A DNA stretch of 64,000 bases from Tetmemena sp. SeJ-2015 (taxonomy: Eukaryota > Ciliophora > Spirotrichea > Sporadotrichida > Oxytrichidae). Below the pieces are notes generated by a model. That model was not told where the DNA came from. It was given only the letters and a program-made list of their open reading frames with translations, and ran no database searches. Shown here piece by piece: positions 24,826 to 36,749 of this stretch (positions are counted from its first letter, which is position 1; every line of letters starts with the position of its first letter). The position numbers and the translations under genes were made by a program. The stretch is taken from assembly GCA_027382625.1 (NCBI GenBank), contig JAJKFJ010020891.1, positions 62,001 through 126,000 on the forward strand. Reading direction: 5' to 3'.

Positions 24826-25845
24826 TCATAGAGTCATCACATATGAAGGCAAAAATTTTGAGCTAATCAAAAAATCTGCTATTATTAGTATAATTCAAAA
24901 ACCAAATGATATTGGCAAGGATAAAAATATTATAACTTATCATCTAGAATGGAGAGACTCTGTATTAAGTGACGTCATAAAGTAATGAGAAAACAAAGAT
25001 ATTTTAAAAGTCTAACCTTTTAATAATATATCTTAATAGAAAACCAATAAATTTCAAACAGTAAACCCCCAGCCTGGATTCCCATCCCTATTTTAGTTAA
25101 GATCATAGGTTCTTCCTGATATTTGACAGAGGATAGTTCATCAAAGGCCTGGTAGATTTAGTTTTGGGAGAATCATTGTTCTCATAAGAAGAGCAATACA
25201 TAAACCTTTTACTTAGCAAACCGCTGGATAATCTAAAAAAAAAATAAAAAAAAGTTGCCTCAATAGTCAATTTAAAGACAGTCTTATCTATATTTCCTTC
25301 TCTAAAAGTTCAAGACTGGACTTTAAATTTAACTTTCTATTTTAATATTTTAATTTCTGCTCGAATTATTATATTAGAAAGATAAAAACTCTGGTCCATG
25401 GATCAAAAGCAGGGTTGACGAGGAGTAGAGAAATTAACCAGCTAATACTCGATACCTTTGATTCAGAAGCGGGCCACCCTCGAGACCATCTAATCAGTTT
25501 ATACTTTAGTAAGCTCTGCAAATATTTTATAGAGACTGCCTTGATGATTGTGAAATCTAAAAGTGTTTGGCCACAGCAGCAGTTCTGAAATTGTAGCTCA
25601 TTATTGATTAACTCTTACTCTCTTTGATTAAGTGCCCAAATGGAAAAATAGTATAGGTTAAATTTTTTAAGAGTGACCTATTAAAATATTATACAATTAT
25701 ACCATCTAACCTCTCTTCCTGGGATGTCTAGTTAATGCTTGACTGCTGTCATTATTTCATTAAATTGTAGTAAGATGGCACCGAGCATCCTAAAATTCCA
25801 AATTTAGAAAAGAACATTAATGAATAAAAGCTTAGCCAACTATGA
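24826..25845 (+). CDS. Unidentified gene in several frame blocks
   Basis: At least four consecutive open blocks in changing frames: 'RVITYEGKNFELIKKSAI' (24826-24984), 'FLIFDRGQFIKGLVDLVLGE' (within 25090-25400), a short block near 25420-25540, and 25528-25845 ending 'DGTEHPKIPNLEKN' before the TGA at 25843-25845. Composition is protein-like in each. The frame changes could be introns, IESs or decay; I could not place the joins. No domain was recognised. It lies between an LRR-like fragment and the 26-kb palindrome. Confidence 0.4.
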
Positions 25846-26114
25846 TTAGATATTTTTTTTTCTTCCGTTGTCCAATAGTTGGAAGAGATTCGAGTGAGAG
25901 CAGTCAGTATGTTCAAGTAAAATTCCTTCATTGGTTCTCATTCCTATAAAGTTTAGTGTGTAGAACTCTTTTTGATCTTATCATAATTTTTTAGGCTAGT
26001 GAAGTATTTGGAGGTTTAGCAGGTATAACTAAAATTTTATGCCCTGAGGTCTTTAATTCATCTTTACTAATAATTTCTGCTCTAAATTTTGTAACTTTTT
26101 CAAAAAATGTCCAA

Positions 26115-26919
26115 TATTAAGACAATAGAAATGAAATTGCAAAATCGATAAATTAAATCAAGATAAAATATTTTTCTCAAGCTTATTTTACTGTCTGTTA
26201 TTGAAGAGAGGCCTTCTTTGCAAGTAATGTTCATTATATTTATGGTAGTTTGAATATATTTAATAGTGATTGATTATATATTTGTGAGAATATTAATTAT
26301 AGAGACAGATTTGATAATCATTCATATTTATAATATCTGAGATCTAGAAAAGTTTTTTAAAATGTTTATAAATTAGAAATGAATGAGTAGAAGTTTGACA
26401 TTAAAAATAAGAAAAAAAACATCTAAGTTGAAGTAAAACTCCATCCTGATGTAGTAAAACTCCATCTTTAAAATTTTTTTTTAAATTAGCCAATCAGAGA
26501 CTTAATAATTATAAATTATTAAGCAAAGCAGAGTCTCTGATTGGCTAATTTAAAAAAAAATTTTAAAGATGGAGTTTTACTACATCAGGATGGAGTTTTA
26601 CTTCAACTTAGATGTTTTTTTTCTTATTTTTAATGTCAAACTTCTACTCATTCATTTCTAATTTATAAACATTTTAAAAAACTTTTCTAGATCTCAGATA
26701 TTATAAATATGAATGATTATCAAATCTGTCTCTATAATTAATATTCTCACAAATATATAATCAATCACTATTAAATATATTCAAACTACCATAAATATAA
26801 TGAACATTACTTGCAAAGAAGGCCTCTCTTCAATAACAGACAGTAAAATAAGCTTGAGAAAAATATTTTATCTTGATTTAATTTATCGATTTTGCAATTT
26901 CATTTCTATTGTCTTAATA
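26115..26919. repeat. 0.8-kb palindrome (388-bp arms)
   Basis: Arms 26115-26502 and 26532-26919 are reverse complements with no mismatch found at the positions I compared; the 29-base centre contains its own small hairpin ('cttaataatt'...'aattattaag'). The right end coincides with the point where the LRR-like copy at 26920 becomes recognisable, so the inversion replaced that gene's 5' part. A perfect palindrome can be a recent inverted duplication or a library/amplification chimaera. Confidence 0.85.
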
Positions 26920-28330
26920 ATAATGTTCTTTTTAAAACACTAGATCTTTGCATTTCTGAGTATGATGAGAGTAATTATGAAATTCTTCCAGATTTTATTA
27001 GCATCTTGCATTTTTTTAAGAAGATAGAAATAATACAAATTGAATTAGGGCTCTCCGTTTCATTAAAAGCATACGAAATATTACACAAAAATAATAGAGA
27101 TCAACGTATAACTTTGGATATTCAAGATTAAGAGGCTAGAAATCTTTTAATATCAGAATTATAAATTTAAGAAGCAGATTATTAATAATCTAATTTAAGA
27201 GAATTAAAATTGGATGAATGTTAAGTATGCGATCCTAAATTATTTGAGCAGTTTAATAGAATAGAAGTTTGCACTTTCTATGAATGCTACTTGAGTTGTT
27301 TCTGCTTTGAAATAATGAAATAGTGGAAAAATGTAAAGTCAATCACCTTCATCTCTGGGTTATATAAGTAAATAAATTATCACCCTGATTAGTTGAATAA
27401 TTTTATGTGCGGTGGGCTTTAAAATAACTTCCAATTTGGCTTACTTTATCATTTTTAGAAATTAGAGTATTTGTCTCTCTCTTTTAATGCTCCAAATGAG
27501 ATGGAAGAAGTTTTCAAGTTCATTAATTCAGATTATTTGAAGTAATTTGATGCGATCTTTCTTAATCCACAAACGATTGAATCTTTCAATAAAGTGAGGT
27601 ATGTTGGTAAAGTAGATATAACTATAATTAGCCCAAAGATAGTTTTAATTCCAAACAGCTGTAGCACCAAATGTCTATCTGAGACTCTAGAATACTTATA
27701 TCATTATTTTTAAAAATTAATATAAAATCGGGGATTGTTTAAAATAATAAATGGAGATTTGCTATTTCATATCAGTTGAAATCACAGATTCATTTCTGAT
27801 CTGCATCTTGATCGATAGCTTATAAAAAGATAATATGAGTTTTTTCTTTACTCAGTGCCTCAGCACTTCTCAGCATCGAGATTTTATGTCAGCAATTTCC
27901 CAAACTCAAAATATCGACTTATCTTTAATTTTTCTGTGTCTTTTATAACTCTTGACTGAGCTTTCCAACACAAAAGCTGCAAGGATGAAAATTTGTTAGA
28001 ATTTAATGCTGAATTGAATGGTCTTATATTTTTTTATTGGATACACTTCAACTGCCTCTGGTTTATTTAATTTTATTTTAATATCTAATTTAATTATCAT
28101 TTTTATTAAATTCTCGGCTATAATTAAACAAAATCTATTCAGGACAAGAATTTTAGTTTATTTAAAATAATTCTCAACATGGTATATACTCTTGCAAAGA
28201 CTAAATTATACTAAACAAGCTAGCTTTTGATTTCAAAGAAAATGTCTTCTTAAATAATTAAATCGTTAAAGTTAGAATCAAAATCTAAGATTATTTTGAG
28301 GTTTAAAAGAGAATACACATTTCATCTTGA
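26920..28330 (+). pseudogene. LRR-like family member, 5'-truncated and MITE-interrupted
   Basis: From the palindrome edge the frame reads 'LDLCISEYDESNYEILPDF' and runs open through 'EVCTFYECYLSCFCFEIM' and 'YLSLSFNAPNEMEEVFK' to about 27700. There the MITE-like copy 3 intervenes, and the family C-terminus resumes at about 28190 ('FDFKENV', 'KVRIKIQDYFEV'). The N-terminal third is absent. Confidence 0.7.
27708..28125 (+). mobile_element. MITE-like repeat, copy 3
   Basis: Carries the family blocks in the opposite orientation to copies 1 and 2: 'ggggattgtttaaaataata', 'tatgagttttttctttactc', then the terminal 'attctcggctataatt'. It lies inside the 3' coding part of an LRR-like copy. Confidence 0.65.
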
Positions 28331-28339
28331 AAAGAATAT

Positions 28340-28834
28340 GTTTAATTAATTAGAAAGACAATAAATATTCATTAAAACCTTATTTTTGAATAAAATTTAA
28401 AATTTAATAAACTAAATCTTTAATTGTTTATATTTATTAAGTACAGAATAATGGGAATATATTTGCAGCTCCATCTTTAAACCTTGCTTCTGTCAATAAT
28501 ATTTATGTTTAAATCAAGTTTGACTAAAGTTAAGGGTCTCCTCAATATTGTTCTAAATATGTTATGATATAATAAATATAATACTTTGAATCTAACATTT
28601 TACCTAATTTAAAGCTCCATGTAATTATTTCTGGATTAAATAATTCTTTGTAAATAATTTAATTTTCATACTTTTGATTTAAAAAATTATTTTTCCTTTT
28701 TTTAAAAAAAATTTTTTAAAAAATTTAAAGCCTTTTTTTTTAATAAAAAAAATTTTAATTTTTAAAAAAAAATTAAAACGTTTTTAAAAAAAAGTTATTT
28801 AAGATTATAAATTATAATTTTTAATTTAAAAAAA
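28340..28834. other. AT-rich spacer
   Basis: Low-complexity DNA with long A and T runs around 28680-28810; no gene seen. Confidence 0.5.
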
Positions 28835-30222
28835 ATGTTATAAAAAGTTGTGAAACATTAAGTCTATGAATTCTTAAATATAAATTGGAACTTCCTCAAA
28901 CGAAGAAATCTGTGTCGCTTGAATGAAAAGCATTTAGCAAAATTCAGCACAGATGCGAACAGCCTCTTATTCTAAGAACGAATGAAGCTTTTAATAATCT
29001 TGATAGTTTAAGTTACCTGCTCTTTTCTTTTAATCATTTTACATTAACTTTAGACTCCACCATAATCTCAAATTGCTACTATTTAAGTTTGCTGAGCAAG
29101 ATGCAAACAACAAGCTATAAACATTTCTAGATAAGTTTATCCCTCTACAATCTATCATAAATTTAAGAGGCCAACTAGTTACTGCTCTAAATGCTAATAC
29201 TTTCCTAAAAAAGATCCAAAAATAATGTTCACCTCTAATGACTAGCACTCTACATGACCGACAATTTTAACCGAAATATAGATTTTCATTAGGACTTAAT
29301 TTAACTCTTCCCTTTTTTTAAAAGTATTGAGATATTTAGAAGTATAGTAGGCTATTCTGTATCGAGCCAAGCTCTTAGAATCCTCTAGAATTACGATGTA
29401 TTTAATCAACAAAAGATATCCCTGGACATTCAAATTAAAGAAGCTAAGAGTCTTTTAATTACTCCGAAACTACTTAGGAAAAATGAAGAAAGCCCCTCTA
29501 ACTTGGTTCAATTAAAATTGGAACTATCAGAAGTATTCGAACTAAATTATTTGACATTTTTCTAGTCATAGAAGAGTGCTCATTCAATCACTGCTATTTG
29601 AGTTGCTTCTGCTTTCAGAATAATGAAATCTTGGAAGCATTTGAATTCGCTACTTTTATCTATGGTAAATATAATTGGCGATATGCATACAACTAGCTGG
29701 ATAATCTGGAGGTTTTGGGACTTACAAATTAGTTTTCCTTTAGAAATTCTTTCTCTTTTTAGAAACTAGAGTATCTCTCTCTATCTCTAAATATTCCAAG
29801 TGAAATGGAGCAAGTTTTTATGAACATTAATTCAGATAGTTTTAAATAATTTGAAGTATCTTTCTTAGCCCTCAATCCATTGAATCCTACAATCAAGGTT
29901 AAGTATATTGGTAAAGTAGATATCACTATAATTAGTCCTATGATATTCATAATTGAAAACTGTAATAGCATAAACAATTTATCTGAAGACTTTAGAATAC
30001 ATTTATTTGCAAGTTAATAAATTCGAAGACGAAGAAGGGGAAGTTTAGATTATTCAGGGCAGCCAGTATGATTAATAGCCATATTCTAAAGACTAAGTTA
30101 TTCTAAGCAAACTCGCTTATGATTTCAAAGAATAAATATACTTAGACGATTAAATCGTTAAAGTTAAAATTAAAATCGAAGATTATTTTGAAGTTAAAAA
30201 GCTAATTAAAATTTCTATGTGA
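28835..30222 (+). pseudogene. LRR-like family member, frameshifted
   Basis: Starts 'MLQKVVKHQVYEFLNINWNF', then 'LKRRNLCRLNEKHL'. A shift near 28925-28950 moves to 'EAFNNLDSLSYLLFSFNHF'. The later part includes 'FNHCYLSCFC', 'LEYLSLSLNIPSEMEQVF' and the C-terminal 'LSKLAYDFKE' close to that of 20321. Ends at 30220-30222. Several indels indicate a pseudogene. Confidence 0.65.
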
Positions 30223-30901
30223 AAAAGAAATTAATTAATTTATATAAAGTGCTTTAAAAATACCTTATTTTTATAAATTTTTGAGAATAGTTCTTTAAAA
30301 ATATAATTTTATAGTCTGATCTGAACAAATTGCTTTAGTATAATAATCTCTGTTAAATTTTAAATTAAAAATGATAGTATTCATCTATAAATACCACGAC
30401 TAGACAAATATTGGGTCCGACTAAAATATAATAATTTAAAATTAGGCTTTTACATTGCTATATTTAAAACGGTTATCTCAACATTTACTACCATAATCCA
30501 ATTGGTTTCTTATTTTTTCCATCTCCTAAGCAAATTATTATTTTTCTGGATTTTAAAAATATTATTCATTAAACAGAGTATTCATACCTTATAAATTTTG
30601 GATAATCTAGTTAGTAACTAAATTATTAAAATTTAATATCATTTATCTTAGAAATATTATTTTATTTATAAGAAAGTAATGATGATATATTTAAGCTTTA
30701 TTTAATATTTAAAATAAATTCATATAAAGCTCACAAAGTCAAATTACATACTTTATTTTAAATTATTTCCCTATGAATGAGTACCCCTTCAGCTTTAACA
30801 ACGAACTTGTATAATTTTTTCCTTAAATGCTGGCCTGTATATTATTCTTCATTTAATATAGTTGTCATTAATTTTGATTTTCTTCTCACTTAGAGAAATC
30901 T

Positions 30902-31274
30902 ATGAAATATTTGTAATAAGGGAGATAAAACAAAGTTATTAAGAGTGACTCTGCACTATTATTAATTCTAATGTTTGGATAATTACCTGACTCCCTCAGA
31001 CTGTTTGTGTACTCTTTCCTGCCCTTGCAGTGGAACTTTTTCAACTCTGCCATGCTCAATTCCTCAGAGAGGAAACTTACTCTCAACTTACAACGATTGA
31101 ACAGTTCCACAGCACAGCTTGCTTCCAAAGAACTCAAACTATAGCTCAAGCAAGACCTTAAGGATTTCAGAATGGACCTACATTATACATCAAATCATTA
31201 TTATAATCCGATTAATCAGAGAGTTAAATTCAATACTTTCTTCCAAGGATACGTTTAATTAACTTAATTTTGAA
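30902..31274 (+). CDS. N-terminal module of second LRR-like family
   Basis: A 123-codon frame from ATG 30902 to TGA 31272-31274. The core 'FLPLQWNFFNSAMLNSSERK' repeats the layout of the first family (hydrophobic helix, aromatic-Asn, then Leu and E-R-K/E), and the copies at 33486 and 36750 have related starts. It lacks the downstream LRR-like part in frame, so it is truncated or continues elsewhere after rearrangement. Function unknown. Confidence 0.45.
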
Positions 31275-31444
31275 TAAATGCACCTCTTTATTTCTCAAAA
31301 CTTTAATAAATTTTGACCTTGTAATTATTCATTAGATAATACAGTTGCAAAAAAAGGAAAATTAAAGTAGAAAATTTTAAACTTACATATAACCTTTGAT
31401 TAAGTTAATGCACTGATATATACTTTTAATCATTATCTAGATTT

Positions 31445-31700
31445 AATTTGCATTTAATAAATACTTGCAACTCTTCAGCAGCAAGATCTTTTTTCTTTTT
31501 GATAATGTGAACATCCCATCCAAAACTCTCTTTGTGCTCCAGCTCTTTCTCCATAAGTTGCTTCAAAAAGGAGAGCTAAGTTTATTTATATTTTCTGTCA
31601 ATATTTATAGAGCAATCTTTTAAAGAACTTGAACTTTCAGTTGAGATGAAGAGTGATGGTTCATATCTGGGATGCATGTAGAAGAACTTTATGGATGGAC
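31445..31700 (-). CDS. Isolated exon-like block, unidentified
   Basis: Leftward frame with varied, protein-like composition: 'IKFFYMHPRYEPSLF', then 'SLKDCSINIDRKYKQTQLSF' and 'ESFGWDVHIIKKKKDL'. Upstream it meets a TGA near 31718. Downstream a GTAAGT...AG candidate intron of about 70 nt follows near 31,380. No complete gene could be assembled. It may be one segment of an interrupted germline gene. Confidence 0.35.
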
Positions 31701-32353
31701 TACTGTTTCTTTATGAATGCAAAATCAGCCCTCAATTCAAGTTTGCTATTTACAATGGTGTGATAAGTATTAATTTTATTTGGTAAATTCAAAGAATATA
31801 GTCTCAAAGTGTTTAATTTAAAATTTATAATCAAATCTAATATTTTAATATTTCAAAATAAGATAGTACAAAGAATTATAGGCTATAACTAATTTAAGAG
31901 TGATTCATTTTCATTTACTTACCCTAAAATTTTATAGTAAAAGTTAAACTTTCCTACGAATATTTAATAAGGTATAAGTTATTTTAAACACTAAATAACA
32001 ACTAGAACATTAAGAATAATTTAATAGTTGGAAAATTAGCATACCTATCGGGTATTTAAAAAAACCCAAGTACGACACAACTTTAGTCTTAACAAAATAG
32101 AACTAAACATATGGCGCCCCCCCACCAGCCTCTTTGAAAGATGAAGCACAGATTTTGTATATTTTGATAACAACTCGTTGTCTATAGAACAATTGAGAGA
32201 AAAAAAAATCCAATAGTTTCCGTCTGTCACTGACGATTTCCACATCCCTTGTCCAGATTTTAAATTTTTATTTTAATAAACAAAAAATTTTAATATTCAA
32301 ATTCTTTAAATAGGGTATTAAAAATAATTTTTTACGTGAACAGCTTTTTGGCA

Positions 32354-33435
32354 ATGCTTAGACAATTTTGTTTGAGTTTAGGATACTTTGCTGCCAAGAT
32401 TTCTTCAAGTCAAATCTTAAAACGGACCTTTGATTCAGTAGACGTGAACTAGCTTTTACAGATAACAGATTGAGCATTTGAGATCTAGACTCTAAAAGGC
32501 TGCACCTATTAAATCATGCTTTTGTACTTTTTTTTATTATGCACGCTTTTTTGAAAAGGCAGTCAAAAGAAAAAAACCTCAGACTAGAAAACTAGACTTT
32601 CTTTTATAAGAACATCAGTTTTGGACTGGAATGGTCCAAAGAAGAGATAGACTCGCTTGTTTTCATCAACTCCAAACTCACTAAGAAGAATTTTATCTAT
32701 CTACTTGAGAAATTTGAATCTAGAGTAAAGGCTTTTGTGTTTGAGCTGAACCAATTTGACAAGGACTGCAAAATGTTTGATTTGGAGACTCTTTGGTACC
32801 TACAATCAGTTCTATATTGAAAATAAAACTTATTTATTATAAGAGGACTTCAGTACTTAAGTATTTCTTTTGCGAAAGTTGAGGATGCAGCTATTATTTT
32901 TGAGCAGGGAAGATTCACAGATCTGAGAAAGCTATTATTAGATTCTTTCAAAATTAATTATAATTTAGCTAGTGATGATATTTGAGATACCAGTCTCTCT
33001 CTTTGTCTTGTGCTCTCTGTGTTACAGGCGTGTGGATACTTTAAAAATTCTAGCTCCCTAGTTGGTCTTCCTTGAGAAAGCAGACTGTGCAACTTTGCTT
33101 TCTAAATTTGGACCTAAGACTTAAACCTTAAACCTAATTGAGTTAGCTATCGAAGCACTCAAAGCAAAGAATTAGTAGATTTCATTTCATGCACCATTGT
33201 TGATAATTCTACTATGAGAAAGAAAGAATAACAGCCCCAGTTTCTTCTTGAGGAAGATGGTCATGAACCACTTTCCAAACGATACTTAACTACTCTACTC
33301 TTCAAAAGATCTTGTTCCCTAAGATATCAAGATTTCTACCAAACCCTACAGTCATATTTAAAGAAATTTAAAGATTTTAGAATGAAGAGATAGATATTGA
33401 AATTAATTTGGCTTAGATAAAAACTTGACTTGTGA
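32354..33435 (+). pseudogene. LRR-like gene in shifting frames
   Basis: Starts 'MLRQFCLSLGYFAAKISSSQ'. After a TGA in 'LLQITD-' a neighbouring frame gives a long LRR-like segment ('WSKEEIDSLVFINSKLTKKN'). A candidate 45-nt GT-CAG intron (about 32810-32854) joins it to 'YLSISFAKVEDAAIIF'. Further frame changes near 32990 and 33170 lead to 'MRKKEQQPQFLLEEDGHEPL' and a basic end at 33433-33435. Disruptions may be IESs or decay; I could not resolve them all. Confidence 0.5.
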
Positions 33436-33485
33436 ATAATGTTAGAAATATCTCTGAAATAAGTTATAGTAATTAATTTGGATCA

Positions 33486-34304
33486 ATGCTTACTAAATTT
33501 GTGAGATTGGAGATTTACTCTTACCTCTCACTCTAATTTGCATTTCACAACTCTCTCTAAGCTCTCTAAAGCTGAGCGTGAGCTCCTTCTGAAGCTCAAA
33601 CATATTTTTTAAAAATTTAAACTCAACTTTCCTATATTTTATATATCTAGAAAGATGAACCAAATTTCGATAGCAATGAGCTAAGACTTAATCCTTTTGA
33701 TAAAAAGGCTGAGGAGATTCTCTCCTTGTTCAAATTAACTTCATACCTAGAGAGCTTTGCCAGCAGAATAAATTTGCGGTTCAAACCTAAAACCACTCCA
33801 GACTTCTCTCACATTCTGTATCAGGCTCTTTTCTAGCAAATGGATAAGCAAAATCTTTAGAAAATAGATAGTGTGTGTTTGGATATAAATGGATTGGGCT
33901 ATTATTAAGGAAAGCAAACCATAAACTTCCTTGAATCGCTTTAAAACCTTGAAGGAATCTAAGTTCGAGACTAGTTTTTGGACACTGTCATGATTCAAAA
34001 TGTTATCCATTTCTATTTCGAGGACATTAAGATGTTCAAAAATGCTTTTAATATTTAAAATCAGTAGCAATAACTTATTAAAGAAGCTTTTGCATTTGAT
34101 TACGGCAAGGGGAGCCAAGTTACTCAAACTTAAGCATTCAAAAGAATAGTGAGGAACGACTTAAAATAAGATCAAATTATGAATTTTTATTAACTTGCGA
34201 GACATCATATTTAAATTCTATTCTTGATTTTTTAAATAGACTATTTAATTAAGCTTCTAAATTATTTGATAATTGAAAGAAAACTTAATTTATAGTTATA
34301 GTGA
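33486..34304 (+). pseudogene. Second-family LRR-like member
   Basis: ATG 33486 opens 'MLTKFVRLEIYSYLSLQFAF'. A candidate 73-nt intron or IES (about 33578-33650) separates this from a long clean frame, 'KDEPNFDSNELRLNPF' through 'KQTINFLESLQNLEGI' and 'DIKMFKNAFN', ending at 34302-34304. The copy at 36750 repeats this layout. The apparent minus-strand frame at 33747-34127 is only a shadow. Confidence 0.5.
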
Positions 34305-34600
34305 GTTACATTTCAGGGGAAGAACAAGTCTCTCAAATTAAATATTTATTACACTATAAAATAGATCTTAAGGATTTAAATATTAATTTGTTTCATTTTT
34401 TATTTTAGAATCACTTGAGCACTTTTGATTCAATAAGTAAATTACTTATCTCTAATAGAGAAGTAATATATTTTTTATTTATTTGTGCAATCAGCAATTA
34501 GTGAAGAGTTCATTTAAATGCTTCATAATGAAATTCATTTTAATATTAAAGAGCCTATCTAATAATCGTTGATATAAATGAATTTTAATATAATATCAGA

Positions 34601-35457
34601 ATGAAGTATGAGATCCCTTAAAAGATTGAGAACTACCCCTACCGACTCGAGAGTATTTGCATATTTTCGAGTACTCTTAATGACTTAACTTACAGCGATC
34701 AGATTTATGGGGTTCACACTCTATTCATTCACTATAGTAAAATCAAAAGAGATTACTCAGAGATATCTTAAGCACAATGAGTGAGAATCTTTAATGCTTC
34801 TCCTTTGTTCAAAATGCTTACTTTCCTAAGATTTGGTTTTTGACGGGGAAGTGCTCACCTTACTATTTTGTGCTTAAAATGTTCTAAATTACTAAATGAA
34901 TGAAATATATACGATAGCAATAAAGAACTTGCGATATTTGAGAGCGACAGTTGAAAAGATATCAGATGCAGAGAACATCTTTGCAAGTGGTTGTTTCACT
35001 CAGCTTCAAGCTGTAGTTCTGATTATAAAGGAGAAGGTCTCTTTAGAACAGATATGCAACTTGAAATTCAAGCAAGTGTCTTACTTACAGATAATAGCTC
35101 CCAGTATATATAAATTACTTAAGATACGTCTAAGTAAATAAAATATACTTGCTTGAGAAGGATGATATGAACAATTTGAGTTATGAGCAATAAATAGCTT
35201 TTTGTCCGCTGAAAATTGCAATCAACAAAATCAAACAGAAAAAGGGCGAAGATCTTCTAGAGCTCAAATTAGTTAAGAATAACTTAAAGGGAGAAGAAAT
35301 AAACATCGAGTTAGTAAAAATGGGGTGTGAGTTTGCGAAAGAGGAGGAAGCAGAGACTACTGATGAGACTAAAAAAGAGAGACAGCAAATTACTGTCAAT
35401 ATTTAGATCGCTTGTTATAAGAACATTAAACTTCAGCTTAATGTTTTAAAGGAATGA
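34601..35457 (+). pseudogene. Second-family LRR-like member, C-terminal type
   Basis: Blocks in three frames: 'NYPYRLESICIF' (34601-34775), 'ENLQCFSFVQNAYFPKIW' (to about 34890), 'IAIKNLRYLRATVEKISDAE' (34895-35140), then 'LLEKDDMNNLSYEQQ' to TGA 35455-35457. The copy at 38261 has the same order of motifs, which shows that these blocks belong to one protein. The joins are frameshifts or unresolved IESs. Confidence 0.55.
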
Positions 35458-35498
35458 AACTAATTTGTTTTAAAATATTTGTTCATTTTGTAATATTT

Positions 35499-36089
35499 TC
35501 AATAATCAATAAAGTATATTAACAAGGTAAATATTTTTTAGCTAATTATAAATCTTAAGTTACAAAATAATTTTATTCCAAGTATTTATTTCTGCTCTTA
35601 ATCTGTAGAAGCGATCTCAGAGTATATTTCTTTCTACTCGTAAACTTCTATGTTATCGTGCTTCTTGTACCAACTCTTCTTCATGAAGGTGTTGTGTGTG
35701 AACACAGCTTCGTCAGCACATACAAACTTCACGCTATCCCTCTCACACCTGAGCAGTGTAAATATATTTCAGATTATTATAATAAAATGGCTTAGTGAAG
35801 TCTATAACGCGCTTCACTCGATTCACAGTTTTGTACGTTATGCATTTCAACGATAGATGTTTGCTACAGTCTACGGAGAGATCTTGAGATAAGGAAACTA
35901 TCTATGGAAGATCTTCGCGCGCTACTCCAAACTGAAGTGCGCTTAGTGGCGAAGAGTTTGAGGATCAATCAAATAATTGATGTGCACATCTTGAAACTTA
36001 GAAGTGCGATGAGGAACAGCTGCAACTCCTAACTTTCTCATCTGCAAGCAACTTTCAAATGCGAGAGTATAGTGTGGCACTCTCAACAT
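35499..36089 (-). pseudogene. Tc1/mariner-like (possibly TBE-like) transposase relic
   Basis: Reading leftward from ATG 36089, 'HQAHFSLEQRAKIFHRQFPY' followed by 'LKISPQTVANIYR' looks like a transposase helix-turn-helix. After a TGA the frame shifts to 'YKTVNRVKRVIDF', then to 'KFVCADEAVFTHNTFMKKSW', which contains the D-E-A-V/C-F-T motif around the first catalytic Asp of Tc1/mariner-type DDE enzymes, including hypotrich TBE transposases. The DDE C-terminal part is not seen; the frame ends at 35499-35501. Broken in at least two places. Confidence 0.6.
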
Positions 36090-36289
36090 TTTTGCGATGG
36101 AGTTGATGTTGAGAACTGGCTATTACTACTGATAAGGGTGACTACATCCATACCTTAGAGTCAAAATGAAACTGAGATAGGATGGATCATGTAGTTATTT
36201 TTGAGTAATTTCGCGTTTGACTCGCATGATTATAAGTATTAATAAAGAAATTAATTAAAGCAAGAATTGATTTATTTGCTAAATTAAAA

Positions 36290-36622
36290 TAGAACAAATC
36301 AACTGCAGTTAAAGTGTTTCCAATTTAAATACATATTAAACTATTGGATTCACCATTAAATTTTTGAGCTTTATATCTTTGTTATTGAGTGGGAGTACTT
36401 AATTCTGAGTTAAAAGAGACACAAGATTAAAGGAAAAGGATTATTAAAATGAAGATTAGTGCGCGCATAATTTTTTACTTTTAAGGGGTCTATGGAGATA
36501 ATTAAAATACCTCAAATTAATTTGATATATTCTTCAGAATATGCTGCAGATTATTAGTGAATCTTGCAGTTCTCCGCTTATTATTTTAATAAATCATTGA
36601 TTTTATAAAAATTCTATTCTAT
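36290..36622 (-). mobile_element. MITE-like repeat, copy 4 (diverged)
   Basis: Has 'gcagttaaagtg' near the left end, 'tgagtgggagtacttaattc' and 'ttattattttaataaatcat' at positions matching the other copies, and a degenerate terminus 'attctattctataat'. More diverged than the rest. Confidence 0.45.
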
Positions 36623-36749
36623 AATAAGAAATTAATTATATGAAACCTATTCTTACTTTCCTCTCCTTTTATTAATTTTGGTTATTTGTATAATTTTCCT
36701 TGGAATAGGATTCTTTGAAATTATCTTATAATAAATTTTAGAAATAAAA

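Noticed and set aside
33747..34127. 126-codon minus-strand frame
   Set aside because: It is the antisense shadow of the plus-strand second-family gene, which aligns with the copy at 36750-37700.
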